7,867 nucleotides of DNA from an uncultured Oscillospiraceae bacterium. GTDB lineage: Bacteria > Bacillota > Clostridia > Oscillospirales > Acutalibacteraceae. Below, piece by piece: positions 1-6,127 of the stretch. The notes below the pieces were generated by a model. It was not told the origin of the DNA, made no database searches, and saw nothing but the letters and a program-made list of their open reading frames with translations. A program made the position numbers and the translations under genes. Positions within the stretch are counted from its first letter, which is position 1, and each line of letters opens with the position of its first letter. The DNA lies in NCBI GenBank assembly GCA_900552925.1, contig USBH01000075.1, forward strand, positions 1-7,867, read 5' to 3'.

Positions 1-46
1 TACACCGTCTAATTCGTCGGCAGCGTCAGATGTGTATAAGAGACAG
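1..46 (+). other. Illumina Nextera adapter/index sequence (artefact)
   Basis: Positions 1-5 match the end of the P5 oligonucleotide (TACAC). Positions 6-13 (CGTCTAAT) match an 8-base i5 index that I recall as Nextera S510. Positions 14-27 (TCGTCGGCAGCGTC) are the Nextera read-1 stem and 28-46 (AGATGTGTATAAGAGACAG) the Tn5 mosaic end. The order and spacing are exactly those of a library molecule, so this is untrimmed adapter and genomic sequence begins at about 47. Read on the minus strand it gives the peptide LSLIHI, a familiar adapter signature in predicted proteins. Confidence 0.97.
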
Positions 47-81
47 TTGTAGCACACCGGCGCGGCGCGCGCAATCGAACG

Positions 82-119
82 CGCAAAAAACGCCGCATTG
101 AATACGCAAAAAACGCCGC
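82..119. repeat. 15-bp direct repeat, two copies
   Basis: CGCAAAAAACGCCGC occurs at 82-96 and again at 105-119, a 23-bp period. The second copy forms the distal arm and T-tract (minus-strand sense) of the terminator after the CAP gene. The first copy could be a partial duplication of that arm. Because it lies close to the adapter-bearing contig end, an assembly stutter cannot be excluded. Confidence 0.55.
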
Positions 120-140
120 CCGGCGGCGCCGGACAGCGTT
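108..140 (-). terminator. Intrinsic terminator of the CAP-domain gene
   Basis: Read on the minus strand, AACGCTGTCC (131-140) pairs with GGGCGGCGTT (112-121) over 10 positions, two of them G-U. The 9-base loop is itself GC-rich, and a run of T follows the stem. It begins 18 bases past the stop codon of the CAP-domain gene, the expected position for its rho-independent terminator. Confidence 0.8.
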
Positions 141-158
141 TTCTCTGTGCAATTCGAT

Positions 159-2066
159 TTACCGCTTCCTTCTCCTGCGCGGGCGCAGTGCTGCAAGGCC
201 CGCGGCAGAGGCGGAGGCCGCCGCACCAAGGGCCGCAAACGGCGTGGCGTCGCCGGTCGGCGGAACCTTCAGGTCCGGGCCGTTCGTCGGCGTTGCGCTC
301 GGCGCGGCCGTCGCTTCCGCGGTCGGCACCGGCGTCGCCGTCGGCTGTGCATCGCCCGAGCGCGTCTTTCCGGCCGACGTCGTTTCGGGCGGGGCTTCCT
401 TCCAGACGACCGCAAACGGCGAGAAGCCGCTCACCGTCAGGAGGACGAGGTCGTTCTCCACGCGGATGTCGTCGCCCTCAAACACCTCGATGTCCCCGGC
501 CTTGTGGCCGAGCATATCCTCCGCGTACATGTGGTAGACGACGAACGCATCCTGCGCGCCGGCGCCCTCCGGGCGGGGCAGGCCGATGAACTTGCCGCCG
601 TCCGCATACGCTTCCTCGCCGACGACCTGCCAGGTCGCGTTTCCGTCCGTGCTGACCTGCAGCTTCACGTCGAGGTACTGCACGCCCTTGATCGTCTCGC
701 CTTCCCACGCGGCTTCAAACGCCGCGCGGATCTTCTCCTCGCTGCCGAGTCCGGCCGCCTTCAGATCGTCGGTGATCGTGAAGCCCTCCCGGTCGATGCG
801 CAGCGTGTACGCCGGGTCTGTCTTTACGGGCGTCGGAGACGGCGTTGGGACAGGGGTGGGCTTCGGCGTCTCTGTCGGCTTCGGCGTCGGCGTCGGTGTG
901 GGTGTAGGCGTCACCGTAGGCGTTGCCGTCGGTGTGGGCGTAGGCGTGGGTGTTACCGTAGGGGTAGGCGTGGGTGATGGCGTGGGCGTTGCCGTAGGCG
1001 TCGCCGTCGGCGTGGGCGTTGCTACCGGCGATGCCGTTGGGGTAGATGCAGGCGTTGCAGTCGCCGTCGGCTCCGTCGGTTCCGGCGTTACTGTCGGTTC
1101 CGGCGTTACTGTCGGCTCCGGTGTTTCCGTCGGCACAGGCGCGGCCGCCTCGACGGTAAGCGCCACCGACGCGCTGCAGCCGCCGGCCGCTGCCGTGATC
1201 TCCGCCTCGCCCGGCGTGATGGCCGTCACCACGCCGGTTTCATCCACCGTCGCGACCGCTGTATCAGAGGAGCTCCACTGCACCTGCGATATGACCGTGC
1301 ACGCCGTCGTGTGCGCAGCATCCCCCTCGCCGAACGTGACCGTCGCCGAAAGGCCGAGCGCAAGCGTTTCCTGCTCTTTCAGTTTGGCGCCGTCCGCAGT
1401 GATCGAAAGCGACAGGCTTTCCGCCGCGACCTCGATCTGCTGCTCGGTCACCGTTCCGTCCTCCGCATTCTGCGCAGCGGCTTCACCCTCCGGCGTCTCT
1501 GCGGTGGAAAGCTCCGCCGCCGTCGCCGCAAGCTCGCTGCCCTCTCCCTGGAAGGCGGCGATGCCGATGGTCTTGTACGTCGGATCGATCAGCGCGGCAT
1601 AATGACCGGCACTCGGGTCGTTTTTATCTTTCTCATAGGCTGCCTTTTCCGCATACCAGAGTTCGACCGCCCGCTGCATGGCATCTGCTGTTTCATCGCC
1701 AGCATTCCATGCCAGATTTTCGGCTTTTCCGTTCTGTGCATCCGCTTCCGCAAAAACCGTGTCCCAGCTTTGTCCGTTCGGGCGCGTGTGGCTGAACGAA
1801 ACGGAAGCCTCCGCCGCACGAAGCCGCGCCGCCGTCTCGAGGTCGGCCGACCACTCCAGCGGCGTGTAAGACTCGCCCATCGCTTTTTCGCGGATTGTAT
1901 TGATCCTTTCCAGAACCGCCTCCATCTTCGGCGGGATGTACGTTCCCTTCACGGAAACCGTGACGGTCTGCGCTTCCTCCGCCGCAGCCGCAAGCGGCAC
2001 CATGCCGCCGAGCAAAAGCACCGCCAGCAGGACCGAAAGGATTTTTACGCTGTTTTTCTTTTTCAT
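159..2066 (-). CDS. Cell-wall-anchored CAP (SCP/PR-1-like) protein with Big_2-like domain
   Basis: 635-residue secreted surface protein of unknown substrate. Residues 1-29 form a signal peptide (basic KKK start, hydrophobic core, AAAA exit). Residues about 47-173 are a bacterial CAP domain with HTRPNGQSW (93-101), ENLAWN (116-121) and HYAALIDP (155-162). Residues about 217-306 resemble a Big_2 immunoglobulin-like fold ([19 protein letters not shown]). A Thr/Pro stalk spans 309-415. Residues 418-556 form a globular C-terminal region ending in a segment ([10 protein letters not shown]) that I associate with clostridial surface proteins. A second Thr/Pro/Ala linker precedes VPPTG (601-605), a hydrophobic stretch and the tail RPRRRRKR, which together form a sortase signal with V in place of L. 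The start is set by AAGGGGG 7 bp upstream of the ATG. The gene has its own promoter and terminator. CAP proteins of Clostridia are mostly uncharacterised, so no enzymatic role is assigned. Confidence 0.93.
   Translation of the reverse strand: MKKKNSVKILSVLLAVLLLGGMVPLAAAAEEAQTVTVSVKGTYIPPKMEAVLERINTIREKAMGESYTPLEWSADLETAARLRAAEASVSFSHTRPNGQSWDTVFAEADAQNGKAENLAWNAGDETADAMQRAVELWYAEKAAYEKDKNDPSAGHYAALIDPTYKTIGIAAFQGEGSELAATAAELSTAETPEGEAAAQNAEDGTVTEQQIEVAAESLSLSITADGAKLKEQETLALGLSATVTFGEGDAAHTTACTVISQVQWSSSDTAVATVDETGVVTAITPGEAEITAAAGGCSASVALTVEAAAPVPTETPEPTVTPEPTVTPEPTEPTATATPASTPTASPVATPTPTATPTATPTPSPTPTPTVTPTPTPTPTATPTVTPTPTPTPTPKPTETPKPTPVPTPSPTPVKTDPAYTLRIDREGFTITDDLKAAGLGSEEKIRAAFEAAWEGETIKGVQYLDVKLQVSTDGNATWQVVGEEAYADGGKFIGLPRPEGAGAQDAFVVYHMYAEDMLGHKAGDIEVFEGDDIRVENDLVLLTVSGFSPFAVVWKEAPPETTSAGKTRSGDAQPTATPVPTAEATAAPSATPTNGPDLKVPPTGDATPFAALGAAASASAAGLAALRPRRRRKR
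822..1142 (-). repeat. Thr/Pro-repeat stalk coding region
   Basis: Low-complexity coding repeat for residues about 309-415 of the CAP protein (TPTPTPTP and TPEPTV units). The clearest DNA units are 18 bp: two identical copies at 1075-1092 and 1093-1110 and a diverged third at 1111-1128, each coding for six residues. The plus strand here is almost free of A and rich in GG/GGG and GT steps. In protein terms it is an extended wall-spanning spacer, and its length probably varies between strains. Confidence 0.85.
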
Positions 2067-2108
2067 AACGAATCCCCCTTATCGCTCAGGGTATATCTTC
2101 CTAAGCAT

Positions 2109-2138
2109 ACTATACCGCAGGACGGCTCGCGATGTCAA
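2109..2138 (-). promoter_or_regulatory. Promoter of the CAP-domain gene
   Basis: The -35 box is TTGACA (2133-2138, full consensus), followed by an 18-bp spacer and the -10 box TATAGT (2109-2114, 5 of 6). The predicted start of transcription is near 2102, giving a leader of about 35 nt that carries the AAGGGGG ribosome binding site (2074-2080). The string TTGCTTGACAT around the -35 box recurs in the promoter of the SGNH-like gene. Confidence 0.8.
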
Positions 2139-2230
2139 GCAAGCTTACAAAATTGAAACCATTTCTTTTCGGATTCTGTGGAAAACGGAAGAATCGTGTG
2201 TTCCAGCCGCCCGCTTCGCCCCCGCGATGC

Positions 2231-2256
2231 AAAAGAAAAGCCGCGGGAGCCGCGGC
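2231..2256 (-). terminator. Second (backup) terminator after 5S rRNA
   Basis: In the minus sense, GCCGCGG-CTC-CCGCGGC forms a perfect 7-bp GC stem (2240-2256), followed by TTTTCTTTT (2231-2239). It lies about 27 bp beyond the first terminator, making a tandem pair. It also insulates the CAP-gene promoter downstream. Confidence 0.78.
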
Positions 2257-2283
2257 AAACGCAGCCGCACCGGCCGCGCAGAA

Positions 2284-2313
2284 AATAAAAAAAGAACCGC
2301 AGCACTGCGGTTC
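2284..2313 (-). terminator. Primary terminator of the 5S rRNA
   Basis: In the minus sense, GAACCGCA-GTGC-TGCGGTTC (2294-2313) is a perfect 8-bp stem with a tetraloop, extendable to 9 bp. It is followed at once by TTTTTTTATTTTC. It starts about 10 nt after the 3' end of the 5S gene. Confidence 0.92.
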
Positions 2314-2322
2314 CTCTTTTGT

Positions 2323-2438
<116 letters not shown>

Positions 2439-2448
2439 TATTTTGTTT

Positions 2449-2464
2449 CCGTCTCATCTGACGG
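2449..2464 (-). other. Leader hairpin of the 5S transcript
   Basis: In the minus sense, CCGTC-AGATGA-GACGG is a perfect 5-bp stem with a 6-nt loop. It sits at the predicted 5' end of the primary transcript, 10 nt before mature 5S. It may protect the 5' end or position 5S maturation, but that role is inferred from location only. Confidence 0.6.
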
Positions 2465-2471
2465 CCTAGTA

Positions 2472-2520
2472 ATAATACCATACCCATCCGAAAATTGCAA
2501 GCCCTTTTTTCAATTTTTTT
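2472..2520 (-). promoter_or_regulatory. 5S rRNA promoter with UP-like element
   Basis: The -10 box TATTAT (2472-2477) is preceded by TGG, an extended -10. A 17-bp spacer and the -35 box TTGCAA (2495-2500) follow. With transcription starting near 2465, two A-tracts (minus sense AAAAAAATTGAAAAAA, 2505-2520) cover about -40 to -55, exactly where UP elements bind the RNA polymerase alpha subunit. This is the design of a strong stable-RNA promoter. Confidence 0.85.
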
Positions 2521-2565
2521 GAAATATTTGAGAAAATCGAATATCTGGTGGTTGCATAACAAATC

Positions 2566-3690
2566 TTATCCATATGTTGCGTCGGCTTGCAGCGCGTCTG
2601 CGCGGCCTGCGCCGCCCGTTTCGGTGCTTGCCGGGCTGACACCGACATCCGTGGAGGACGAATCCGCAGAAGCTGCATCCGCAGCGGCTTCGCCGTCCGC
2701 GCCCGCATCGTCAGCGGCGCTGTTTTCCTCCGTCGAAGCCTCCGTACCGTCCGGGGACGGCTCGGGCGACGGCGTCGGCTCCGGGCTGATCTCACCGAGC
2801 AGGTAGGAGGTCCACAGCGCGCAGCCCGCATCGTTCAGGTGGATGCAGAGCTGGCCCGGGTCCGCGCAGTACTCGGCCGGCAGGTAGCCGTCCGTAAAGA
2901 AGGCCGCCACATCGGCAAAGCCCATACTGTTCGCGGCGCAGTACGTCTTCATCTCCGCGTTGTATTCCGCGATGGTCGTGCTGCTCAGCCCCTCGTAGTC
3001 GATCCATTCGAGCATCGGCGTGACCGACTGCACGGTGATCTCCAGCGACGGGTACGCGCTCTTCAGCGCGGAGAGCACGGTCTTCGCGCGCTCCGTCACC
3101 GTGGCGACGTCGTTGTAGATGAGGTCTTCCTTGCCGAGCTGGATGTACAGCTTGCGCGCGCCGGTCTGCTCGATCGCCGCGCTGAGCGTCACCGCGGAGG
3201 CGTCCTCCGCGTCGCTGAGGTACAGCGAGCCTTCGCCGCCGTCCAGTTCGTCGACCGCGTCGCCCCAGGAATAATTGTCCGAGGTCAGGAAAATCGCGTC
3301 GTGCAGAATCGTTTCGCTGCCCGCGCCCTCCTCGACGTACGTCTCGAGCTGCGCCGTCAGGCTGTCGCCGACAAACAGCGCGCCGTCGAATTCCGAGGTC
3401 GGCGCGGCGCTCGCGTCCGCCCCATCCTCCGCGCCGGAGGCCGTGCTGCCGTCCGCTTCGCCGGCGTCGGGCCGGATCGTCGAAAAGAACTCCGGCTGCC
3501 CGTCCGAAATGGCGAGAAACCCGCCGCCTGCGCCGGCCGCGTTCGCCGCATAGACGATGCTGACCGCAACGGCCGCCACGACGATGATGCCGGCCGCGAT
3601 CACCGCGACACGGAACCGGTTTACTTTTTTTCTCTTTTTCGGCGGGCGGCCCGCTGCGGCGCCCGCTTTGCGCCGGTCTCGGTTTGCCAA
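2566..3690 (-). CDS. Membrane-anchored SGNH/GDSL-hydrolase-like protein
   Basis: Predicted single-pass membrane protein with an extracellular SGNH/GDSL-like domain. Residue numbers here count from the upstream ATG at 3726 (386 aa). A basic cytoplasmic N-terminus (PPKKRKK) is followed by a membrane segment at 39-61, a linker rich in Gly, Ala and Asp, the hydrolase-like domain at about 114-312, and a low-complexity Pro/Ser/Ala/Asp tail at 315-386. Block I is FVGDSLT with candidate nucleophile Ser122. Block III reads LGKED (197-201) where G-x-N-D is usual. Block V is IHLNDAG with His296, but the Asp normally three residues before it is Leu293; Asp289 is the nearest. Activity on acyl or acetyl esters of the envelope is possible but unproven. 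I chose TTG (codon 13, at 3690), preceded by GAGAAGGGAAG, because a consensus promoter overlaps the ATG. The ATG would need a longer transcript, for example read-through from the GH3 gene. Confidence 0.85.
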   Translation of the reverse strand: MANRDRRKAGAAAGRPPKKRKKVNRFRVAVIAAGIIVVAAVAVSIVYAANAAGAGGGFLAISDGQPEFFSTIRPDAGEADGSTASGAEDGADASAAPTSEFDGALFVGDSLTAQLETYVEEGAGSETILHDAIFLTSDNYSWGDAVDELDGGEGSLYLSDAEDASAVTLSAAIEQTGARKLYIQLGKEDLIYNDVATVTERAKTVLSALKSAYPSLEITVQSVTPMLEWIDYEGLSSTTIAEYNAEMKTYCAANSMGFADVAAFFTDGYLPAEYCADPGQLCIHLNDAGCALWTSYLLGEISPEPTPSPEPSPDGTEASTEENSAADDAGADGEAAADAASADSSSTDVGVSPASTETGGAGRADALQADATYG

Positions 3691-3724
3691 GGCAATCGCT
3701 TCCCTTCTCTCGGTGCTTTCGTAC

Positions 3725-3753
3725 ATTGTACGACTTCTGTCGAGTTATGTCAA
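3725..3753 (-). promoter_or_regulatory. Promoter of the SGNH-like gene, overlapping its upstream ATG
   Basis: The -35 box TTGACA (3748-3753) is full consensus. The spacer is 17 bp and the -10 box is TACAAT (3725-3730, 5 of 6). The last two bases of the -10 box are the A and T of the ATG at 3726, so a transcript from here would begin near 3718, inside the nominal reading frame. This favours the downstream TTG start. Confidence 0.78.
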
Positions 3754-3766
3754 GCAAAGGGGAGCG

Positions 3767-5983
3767 TCAGCCGATGACGCCGCTGTAGTTCAGGCCGAAG
3801 CCGTAGTCGTACGCATTGCCCGCCTCGTCGACGTGCGGCTCCATGTCGAGCGCGCGGTCCTCGCTCTGCGCCTCGACCGTCTCCATGTCCTTCGGGATCT
3901 GGATCGGCAGGCGGCCCGTCGGCTCGTAATCGCCGAACACGACGTCGAGCACCGCCGCGCGCGAAACGCCGAATTCGACGACGATCGCGTCCGTCTCGCG
4001 CTCAAACTCGTGCATGACCATCGGGTTGTTGAGCGCCGCGCAGACGATCACGGGCTTATCGCCCATCGCCCTGCGGCACGCGAGGATGTTGTCGAGGTCC
4101 GACTCGTTGTAGGCGGTGTTCGTCTTGCCGCGGTAGCTGCGGTTCGTGAAGTCCTCGCGGAAGTCGCCGCCCGCGATGCTGACGGCGCGCGCGGTATCCG
4201 CCGTATACGGGCGGTACTGCAGCGTGATCGGCAGGTAGCCGTTGCTGCCGCTTTCGGCGTCCGCCTTCGAATACGGGTTGCAGGCCGGGCTTTCGACGAA
4301 CACGATCGCGACGTCCGCCTCCTCCGGCGTTTCGACGCGCGTGCCGTACGGCGCGAGGAGCGCCGCCGTGACGGGGTCCTCGGTGTGCGCCGGGATGTCG
4401 TTGCGCATGAAGCCCTTCGAAGCGCGGATCTGCCGCACCGGCGTGTAGATCTTCAACCCCTTTTTCAGCGGCAGGCAGCTCTCCCTGTTCTTCAGCAGCA
4501 CGACGGACTTGTGCTGCGCCTCGAAGCCGTGGTCGCAGAACGCTTTGCAGCCGACGATCTGCACGGACTGCTCGGGGTCGAGGTACGGGTCCTCAAACAG
4601 GCCGCACTGGAAGATGTTTTTCAGAAGGCGCGCGGCGGAGCGCTCCATGCGGGCGCGCATCGCGGCCTCGCCGAACCGTGCGCAGCCGATTCTGTACGCC
4701 TCCACGATCGGCGCGATCTCCGAATTGCCGCCGAACTGGTCGACGCCGTTCAAGATCGCGGTGAGGCAGCGCTCGGCCTCCGTCTTGTCCTCCATATTGA
4801 AGCACCGGCTGCCGAACGCATCGATGTCCGGCGCGGGGTCCTGCGTGATGCCCCAGTCCGTGCAGACGACGCCCTTGAAGCCGTACTTCTCGCGCAGCAG
4901 GTCCTTGATGAGGTATTCGCTGTAGGAATTGCCGACGTTTTTGCCGTTCTTCGTGTCGAGCCCCCAGGAGACCGTGTAGTACGGCATGACCGCCGCGGCC
5001 GCGCCCGTCGGGCCATCCAGCCTGAAGGCCGCCTCCGTAAACGGCTTCATGTGCTCGGCGGCGTTGCCGGTCGGGTAGACCGCGTATTTGCCGAACGCGT
5101 AGTGCGCGTCGCGGCCGCCCTCGCCGGTGCCGCCGCCCGGCCAGTGCTTGACCATCGTGTTGACGCTGTCGCAGCCCCAGCCGGTCTCGCTGCCCTGCGT
5201 CGTCTGCATGCCGTCGCAGTACGCCTTGACGAGCTGCTTCGTCATCTCGACGTTTTCGCCGAGCGTGTCGACGAAGCGCATCCAGCGCGGCTCGGTGCAC
5301 AGGTCGATCTGCGGGCCGAGCGCCGTCGTGATGCCGAGCGCGCGGTATTCGCGGGAGGCGTCCTCGGCGAACTGCCGGACGACCGCGGGGTCGAAGCAGG
5401 CCGCGAAGCCGACGCCCTCGGGCCACCGGCTCACGTCGCTGCCGCCGGTTTTGAACTCCATGCCGGAATTGCCGCGCGCGCCGTTGCGCGGGTCGGAGGA
5501 GATGTTGACCGGGATGCCGTGCGGCAGCGACTCGGCGCGCGCCTGCAGCGCGTTGCTCCACCGCGCCGCGGTGCCCGCGTCCTGCACGGTGATCATCAGG
5601 ATATGCCGGATGTGCTCCCGCTCCATGAATTCCTTCTGCTGATCGGAAAGCGCATACGGCGGCTCGCCGGACGCAGCATACGGCTTCCCGCCGTATGTGC
5701 CGCCGAACGGGCCGGCGGGCTGCGGCGGCACGGCCTGATGCGGCGAATACAGCATGAGGCCCGCGATCTCCTCGAGCGTCAGCCGCTTCGCGAGGTCCTC
5801 CGCGCGCGCCTCGTCGGAAAGCCGCCAGTCCTCATACGGCAGAAGGCTGCCGCAGCGCTCGAGGTCCTTGAAATACAGGCCGTCCTGCTCGATGAGCGCC
5901 ACGCCGGACGCTTCCGACCACGCCAGTGTCTTCCCGTTTTCCTGCGTCAGGCGGCAGACGCCGTCCTTCTTCTTTACATCCAT
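3767..5983 (-). CDS. Glycoside hydrolase family 3 (beta-glucosidase/beta-xylosidase type)
   Basis: 738-residue family 3 glycoside hydrolase, expected to release sugars from the non-reducing ends of beta-glycosides with retention. The N-terminal TIM-barrel domain (about 70-460) carries the family motif VKHWPGGG (278-285) and GVVCTDWG, with Asp376 as the expected nucleophile. The C-terminal domain (about 490-735) carries SVVLLKN (493-499), a candidate acid/base Glu577 in DAESGSNGYLP, PTGRLPIQIP (688-697) and YDYGFGLNYSG (725-735). There is no signal peptide or membrane segment, so it acts in the cytoplasm on imported substrates. There is no fibronectin-III tail. The exact substrate cannot be read from sequence. 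The start is the ATG at 5983, with only a weak ribosome site (GCGAGATGGCG) but a good promoter just upstream. No transporter or regulator lies beside it, which is unusual for a sugar-use gene. No terminator separates it from the SGNH-like gene, so read-through is likely. Confidence 0.95.
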   Translation of the reverse strand: MDVKKKDGVCRLTQENGKTLAWSEASGVALIEQDGLYFKDLERCGSLLPYEDWRLSDEARAEDLAKRLTLEEIAGLMLYSPHQAVPPQPAGPFGGTYGGKPYAASGEPPYALSDQQKEFMEREHIRHILMITVQDAGTAARWSNALQARAESLPHGIPVNISSDPRNGARGNSGMEFKTGGSDVSRWPEGVGFAACFDPAVVRQFAEDASREYRALGITTALGPQIDLCTEPRWMRFVDTLGENVEMTKQLVKAYCDGMQTTQGSETGWGCDSVNTMVKHWPGGGTGEGGRDAHYAFGKYAVYPTGNAAEHMKPFTEAAFRLDGPTGAAAAVMPYYTVSWGLDTKNGKNVGNSYSEYLIKDLLREKYGFKGVVCTDWGITQDPAPDIDAFGSRCFNMEDKTEAERCLTAILNGVDQFGGNSEIAPIVEAYRIGCARFGEAAMRARMERSAARLLKNIFQCGLFEDPYLDPEQSVQIVGCKAFCDHGFEAQHKSVVLLKNRESCLPLKKGLKIYTPVRQIRASKGFMRNDIPAHTEDPVTAALLAPYGTRVETPEEADVAIVFVESPACNPYSKADAESGSNGYLPITLQYRPYTADTARAVSIAGGDFREDFTNRSYRGKTNTAYNESDLDNILACRRAMGDKPVIVCAALNNPMVMHEFERETDAIVVEFGVSRAAVLDVVFGDYEPTGRLPIQIPKDMETVEAQSEDRALDMEPHVDEAGNAYDYGFGLNYSGVIG

Positions 5984-6019
5984 TCACGCCATCTCGCTTT
6001 CTGCTCAGATTCTGGTGAA

Positions 6020-6048
6020 ATTTTATCATATTTTCGGCATTTTGTAAA
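6020..6048 (-). promoter_or_regulatory. Promoter of the GH3 gene
   Basis: The -35 box TTTACA (6043-6048, 5 of 6), a 17-bp spacer and the -10 box TAAAAT (6020-6025, 5 of 6) are preceded by TGA, an extended -10. Transcription is predicted to start near 6013, giving a leader of about 30 nt. I see no cre-like operator or other clear palindrome, so sugar regulation is not visible. Confidence 0.75.
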
Positions 6049-6065
6049 TAATTTCGTGTTTTTAT

Positions 6066-6094
6066 TTGACTTATCCTATCTTTCCCGTTATAAT
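6066..6094 (+). promoter_or_regulatory. Promoter of rmuC
   Basis: The -35 box TTGACT (6066-6071, 5 of 6), a 17-bp spacer and the -10 box TATAAT (6089-6094, 6 of 6) form a housekeeping-sigma promoter. Transcription should start near 6101. AGAGG (6118-6122) lies 5 bp before the ATG at 6128. It is divergent from the GH3 promoter, with 17 bp between the two -35 boxes. Confidence 0.85.
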
Positions 6095-6127
6095 TCAATT
6101 AAACTATATTTTGAATCAGAGGTTATT

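Noticed and set aside
26..238. Minus-strand 70-codon frame beginning [10 protein letters not shown]
   Set aside because: It overlaps the end of the CAP gene in another frame, runs through its terminator and ends in LSLIHI, which is translated adapter.
822..1142. Possible CRISPR array, because of short regular repeats
   Set aside because: The repeats are contiguous 6- to 18-bp coding units without unique spacers and stay in frame with the CAP protein.
586..1602. Plus-strand frame with long GVGVGVGV repeats (looks like a silk- or elastin-like protein)
   Set aside because: It is the antisense reading of the Thr/Pro stalk of the CAP protein, and the minus-strand frame has clear domains, signal peptide and sorting signal.
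2587..3777. Plus-strand 396-codon frame opposite the SGNH-like gene
   Set aside because: Arg/Ala/Val/Leu/Asp-rich shadow translation without motifs, directly antisense to a gene with a membrane segment and SGNH blocks.
3557..6127. Upstream part of a 1273-codon plus-strand open frame that ends with rmuC
   Set aside because: It is antisense to the GH3 and SGNH genes, and its translation is the Arg/Ala/Val/Leu/Asp-rich pattern typical of shadow frames in GC-rich DNA. The promoter, ribosome site and family N-terminus place the real start at 6128.
5984..6127. Possible riboswitch or operator in the divergent AT-rich gap
   Set aside because: The gap is fully accounted for by two divergent promoters with short leaders, and I saw no conserved aptamer or clear palindrome.
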